Below, one piece after another: positions 5,068-7,835 of a stretch of DNA of 7,835 nucleotides (position 1 is its first letter; each line of letters begins with the position of its first letter). Under the pieces are notes generated by a model. That model had not been told where the DNA came from and searched no databases. It saw only the letters and a program-made list of their open reading frames with translations. Origin of the DNA: an uncultured Eubacteriales bacterium (GTDB taxonomy: Bacteria > Bacillota > Clostridia > Oscillospirales > Ruminococcaceae); NCBI GenBank assembly GCA_902493155.1, contig CABUOE010000106.1:1-7835 (forward strand), in the 5' to 3' direction. Both the position numbers and the translations under genes were made by a program.

Positions 5068-7317
5068 TTGAGTACCGCGAAGAAAAAGAAACAGCCGGTT
5101 TCCAAGACATCGAAAACAGCGAAGCACATTGTCAGCCATATCATGCGGATTTTGGTGACAATGATGCTGATTTGCGTCATTACCGGCTGTATCGTTGTCA
5201 CGGCCATGGTCATCTATGTGATGAATTTTATGGAAGTGGACAACGGCGTCAACTTGGATAATATTAATCAGAGCATGACCACTATGCTTTATGCGGAAGA
5301 TCCAGACGAAGGCTTGGTGGAAATTTACCGTATGTCCGGGGAGAAGCGCAGAATCGAAGTGGATCTGTCGGATATTCCCCAGCATGTACAGAATGCGTTT
5401 ATTGCCACTGAGGACAAACGCTTTATGGACCATGAAGGCGTGGACTGGTACCGGACCATCAGCGTATCGATCAAGGCGATTCTCCAAGGCGGCAGCCAAG
5501 GCGGTTCCACCATTACTCAGCAGCTGGTGAAAAACGCGACCAACGATGATGAGGTGACTCCTATCCGTAAGCTTCGGGAGATTTTCCGGGCTCTGGATCT
5601 GGAACGGAATTATACCAAGCCGGAAATTCTGGAATCCTACTTGAATATCATTTTTTTAGGCGGTCGGAACTACGGTGTTGAGGCCGCGTCCCAGTACTAT
5701 TTCGGGTGTCATGTGTGGGAACTGACGGTGCCGCAGGCCGCTTCCCTTGCTGGTATGACCCGCTCGCCCAACAATAGACGGCCGGACTTGCACCCTGAAA
5801 AAAATAAAGAACGGCGGGACTATTCCCTGGAGTGTATGCGGGATCAGGGTATGATTACCCAGGAGGAATACGAGCAGTACATTCAGGAACCTGTTGTGAC
5901 GGTGGATCACGCGGGCAGCGATGAGGATGATGTAGATACCGGTGTCAAGGAAGGCATTTCTTCCTATTTTGTCGATGCGGTTATCGAGGATGTTCTGGCC
6001 GACCTGATGGAGAAATACGGCTGGTCCAGAGATTATGCCTACGATCGCCTCAAAAACGGCGGATATCGGATTTACACTACCGAAAATATTAATCTGCAGA
6101 CCACTTTGGAGCAAAAATTCGCCGATTGGCGCACCTTTTCTTCCAAACAGATCAAACCGGATGCTGACGGAAATATTCCGGAAGCTGCATTTGTTCTGAT
6201 GGATTATGACGGACATATATTGGCTCTGGTGGGGGCAAAGGAGAAAGAACCGAGAGCCGCGGATTCAAACCGTGCGACTATGGCGAAGCGTCCGCCCGGC
6301 TCCTCTATGAAGCCTCTCGCTGTATATGCCCCCGCAGTGGAGTACGACCTGATTAACTGGTCGACGGTGCTGGTGGACGGACCCGCAACCAAAATCGACG
6401 GCAAGGATTGGCCGAAGAACTACGAAAACAAATATTACGGCGACACGACGATTGTAGAAGCCATCCGCAAGTCCAGAAACACCATTCCCGTTAAGCTGAT
6501 GCAGCAGCTGACGCCGGAACGCAGCGTGGATTTCCTGCAAAAGAAATTCGGCATCACTACCCTGGTGACCAGTGGAAAATACAATGATTACGGCCTGTCA
6601 CTGTCCATCGGTTCGATGACCGATGGTTTATATCTGAAAGAATTGACGGCCGCTTACGCACCTTTCGGAAATGGCGGCAACTACTATACACCCATCACCT
6701 ACACACGAATCGAAGACGCAAACGGCAACATTATTTTGGATAATCAGTCCAAGAAAACGAGAGCCATCAGTGAAGATACTGCTTCTATTATGAACCGGCT
6801 GCTCTACGAAGTCGTCAACGGTGAAGGCGGTACCGGACGGGAAGCGCGGCTGAACAGTAAGATGCCGGTTATCGGTAAAACCGGTACGACCCAGGATTAT
6901 AATGACCTGACCTTTGTCGGTATGACTCCCTACTATATCGGCGGTGTCTGGACGGGATACGACACACCCAAATCCCTTCCCTACCAGTCCATCTATGACC
7001 CGGATACCATTTGGAAGAACGTCATGGAGGATATTCACAAGGGGTTGGAGATCAAACAGTTCGAGCTCAGCTCCAATATTGTTCAGTTGGAGTACTGTAC
7101 CGAGTCAGGACTGCTCAAATCCTCCTCCTGCCCCCATACGGCGGTGGGATATTATAAGTCCAACGCCAAGCCCGGCGTCTGTGATATCGCCCATGGAGGC
7201 TCTTCAGGCGGAGACGATGACGATGGAGAGGATTCTTCTGCTTCCACACCATCGGCCCCCAATTCCGATGGAGGCGGGGCGGCCAGCGGGCCGATGGACA
7301 CACCGGTTATCGGCTAA
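5068..7317 (+). CDS. Class A penicillin-binding protein (PBP1A/PonA type), bifunctional transglycosylase/transpeptidase
   Basis: Polymerises lipid II into glycan strands and cross-links the stem peptides, acting outside the cytoplasmic membrane. The 749 residues run as follows: a Lys-rich cytoplasmic tail (1-25), one membrane anchor (about 26-52), a GT51 glycosyltransferase domain (about 80-260) and a transpeptidase domain (about 370-660). In GT51, catalytic Glu115 sits in ATEDKRF, the GGSTITQQLVKN block is at 145-156, the likely second catalytic Glu171 is in RKLREIF, and ILESYLN is at 187-193. In the transpeptidase, the acyl-enzyme Ser412 is in SSMK (412-415), SRN is at 469-471 and KTG at 604-606. 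All key residues are present, so it should be active and bind beta-lactams. A Cys-containing segment (C677, C688, C705) and a Gly/Asp/Ser-rich acidic tail (710-749) follow. It starts with TTG and ends with tandem TAA TAG. Confidence 0.97.
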   Translation: MSTAKKKKQPVSKTSKTAKHIVSHIMRILVTMMLICVITGCIVVTAMVIYVMNFMEVDNGVNLDNINQSMTTMLYAEDPDEGLVEIYRMSGEKRRIEVDLSDIPQHVQNAFIATEDKRFMDHEGVDWYRTISVSIKAILQGGSQGGSTITQQLVKNATNDDEVTPIRKLREIFRALDLERNYTKPEILESYLNIIFLGGRNYGVEAASQYYFGCHVWELTVPQAASLAGMTRSPNNRRPDLHPEKNKERRDYSLECMRDQGMITQEEYEQYIQEPVVTVDHAGSDEDDVDTGVKEGISSYFVDAVIEDVLADLMEKYGWSRDYAYDRLKNGGYRIYTTENINLQTTLEQKFADWRTFSSKQIKPDADGNIPEAAFVLMDYDGHILALVGAKEKEPRAADSNRATMAKRPPGSSMKPLAVYAPAVEYDLINWSTVLVDGPATKIDGKDWPKNYENKYYGDTTIVEAIRKSRNTIPVKLMQQLTPERSVDFLQKKFGITTLVTSGKYNDYGLSLSIGSMTDGLYLKELTAAYAPFGNGGNYYTPITYTRIEDANGNIILDNQSKKTRAISEDTASIMNRLLYEVVNGEGGTGREARLNSKMPVIGKTGTTQDYNDLTFVGMTPYYIGGVWTGYDTPKSLPYQSIYDPDTIWKNVMEDIHKGLEIKQFELSSNIVQLEYCTESGLLKSSSCPHTAVGYYKSNAKPGVCDIAHGGSSGGDDDDGEDSSASTPSAPNSDGGGAASGPMDTPVIG

Positions 7318-7332
7318 TAGAGGAAAACAAAA

Positions 7333-7359
7333 ACAAAGGACGGGTTTCCCGTCCTTTGT
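7333..7359 (+). terminator. Hairpin terminator after the PBP gene
   Basis: Twelve-pair perfect stem (7333-7344 with 7348-7359) and a three-base loop, 15 bases after the PBP stop codon. On the plus strand it is followed by CGTATAC, not a U-run, so termination would depend on the U's inside the stem end. On the minus strand the same hairpin is followed by TTTTTGTTTT and would be a strong terminator, though no minus-strand gene enters it within the window. Confidence 0.7.
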
Positions 7360-7447
7360 CGTATACAGAGGAATACCGTTTTTTATTGCCATCCATTTTG
7401 GCTGTATCAAAACAGGTACGATTTCCCACGAAAGGAAGCCTTTGATA

Positions 7448-7471
7448 ATGCAAGGGCATGGATTCTTATGA
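7448..7471 (+). CDS. Possible seven-codon leader ORF coupled to rlmD
   Basis: ATG at 7448 follows AAAGGAAG (7431-7438) by nine bases and encodes MQGHGFL. Its TGA (7469-7471) overlaps the rlmD ATG (7468-7470) as ATGA. The stronger ribosome site belongs to this mini-ORF; rlmD itself has only AAGGG at 7452-7456, 11 bases away. Translational coupling is a reasonable inference, but nothing shows that the peptide is made or matters. Confidence 0.3.
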   Translation: MQGHGFL

Positions 7472-7835
7472 TCGAAAAAAACCAGAGTTATACTGCCTTG
7501 GTAGAAGACCTGACTTTGGACGGCAGCGGTGTCTGCAAAGTAGACGGCTTCGCCGTTTTTGTCCCCATGACCGCGGTGGGCGATAAAATCCGCTTCAAGG
7601 CCGTAAAGGTGCTCAAAAATTATGGTTACGGTATCCTGGAGGAAATACTCGTTCCTTCTGATGACCGGATTCAGGTGGACTGCCCCTCCTTCAAGAAATG
7701 CGGCGGCTGCTCCTTCCGCCATTTGAGCTATGAGGCGGAGCTCCGGCTGAAGGAAAAGGCGGTTCGAGACGCATTTCAGCGGATCGGTGGATTTACCTTG
7801 GAGCCGGAACCTATCATGGGCGCGTCAGTCCCCGA
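7468..7835 (+). CDS. rlmD: 23S rRNA (uracil-5-)-methyltransferase, RlmD/RumA family, N-terminal part (cut by right edge)
   Basis: SAM-dependent enzyme that forms 5-methyluridine in 23S rRNA; in Firmicutes members may modify both the U747 and U1939 positions. The visible 122 residues contain a TRAM RNA-binding domain (about 1-60, with DLTLDGSGVCKVDGFAVFVP and KVLKNYGYG) and then the iron-sulfur cluster Cys motif C72-x5-C78-x2-C81 (CPSFKKCGGC) followed by FRHLSYEAEL. The fourth cluster Cys and the catalytic methyltransferase domain lie beyond the window; full-length members are about 450-490 residues. The ATG at 7468 is the only good start in frame nearby. No clear promoter is seen in 7360-7447, so transcription may come from read-through or a weak promoter. 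The related tRNA m5U54 enzyme TrmA lacks this N-terminal TRAM and Cys set, so RlmD-type is preferred. Confidence 0.93.
   Translation, partial: MIEKNQSYTALVEDLTLDGSGVCKVDGFAVFVPMTAVGDKIRFKAVKVLKNYGYGILEEILVPSDDRIQVDCPSFKKCGGCSFRHLSYEAELRLKEKAVRDAFQRIGGFTLEPEPIMGASVP

Noticed and set aside
4897..5499. 200-codon minus-strand open frame
   Set aside because: It overlaps the PBP promoter, leader and N-terminal coding region in antisense, is His-rich from reverse reading and shows no family features.
7360..7447. Own promoter for rlmD
   Set aside because: TTGCCA at 7386-7391 and TACGAT at 7417-7422 do not form a pair with a suitable spacer, and no other candidate was convincing.
7204..7722. 172-codon minus-strand open frame
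   Set aside because: It runs antisense through the end of the PBP gene, the hairpin and the start of rlmD, where the plus-strand genes are clearly real.

Overview
The window looks like an ordinary chromosomal segment of a low-to-mid GC Gram-positive bacterium, most likely a member of Clostridia (Oscillospiraceae/Ruminococcaceae-like). The reasons are a T-box leader in front of alaS, strong purine-rich Shine-Dalgarno sites, near-consensus SigA promoters, a clostridial-type class A penicillin-binding protein, and a small membrane-anchored protein of a kind common in Clostridia. The assignment to a family is inference.

Positions 1-1358 (minus strand) hold the N-terminal half of alanyl-tRNA synthetase (alaS), which runs off the left edge. 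Its leader, about 1359-1683 on the minus strand, contains a complete T-box riboswitch: a SigA promoter at 1690-1718, Stem I with a GCC (Ala) specifier, a Stem III hairpin, the T-box sequence, and a strong terminator. AlaS is therefore expected to be made only when uncharged tRNA-Ala accumulates.

A second consensus promoter (1800-1828) fires divergently into a three-gene ABC importer operon: a lipoprotein substrate-binding protein (1916-2977), a permease (2952-3791) and a very compact ATPase (3810-4364). They belong to the nitrate/sulfonate/taurine (NitT/TauT) import group. The substrate cannot be read from sequence, and no known riboswitch was recognised in the leader.

On the minus strand, 4361-4678 encodes a 105-residue single-span protein. 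Its stop codon overlaps that of the ATPase gene within a shared TTAA. The 389-base gap 4679-5067 carries a divergent promoter region with a folded inverted repeat (4805-4863) and the strong extended -10 promoter (4890-4918) of the next gene.

Positions 5068-7317 encode a complete bifunctional class A penicillin-binding protein (PBP1A/PonA type) that starts with TTG. A hairpin follows at 7333-7359. At 7468 begins an RlmD/RumA-type 23S rRNA m5U methyltransferase that runs off the right edge. It is preceded by a possible seven-codon ORF overlapping its start.

Apart from these housekeeping and transport genes I see no mobile element, CRISPR array, tRNA or rRNA, and no convincing novel multi-gene system. 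The most unusual items are the structured repeat in the 4.8 kb intergenic region, the hairpin and N-terminal extension at the binding-protein/permease junction, and the mini-ORF in front of rlmD.
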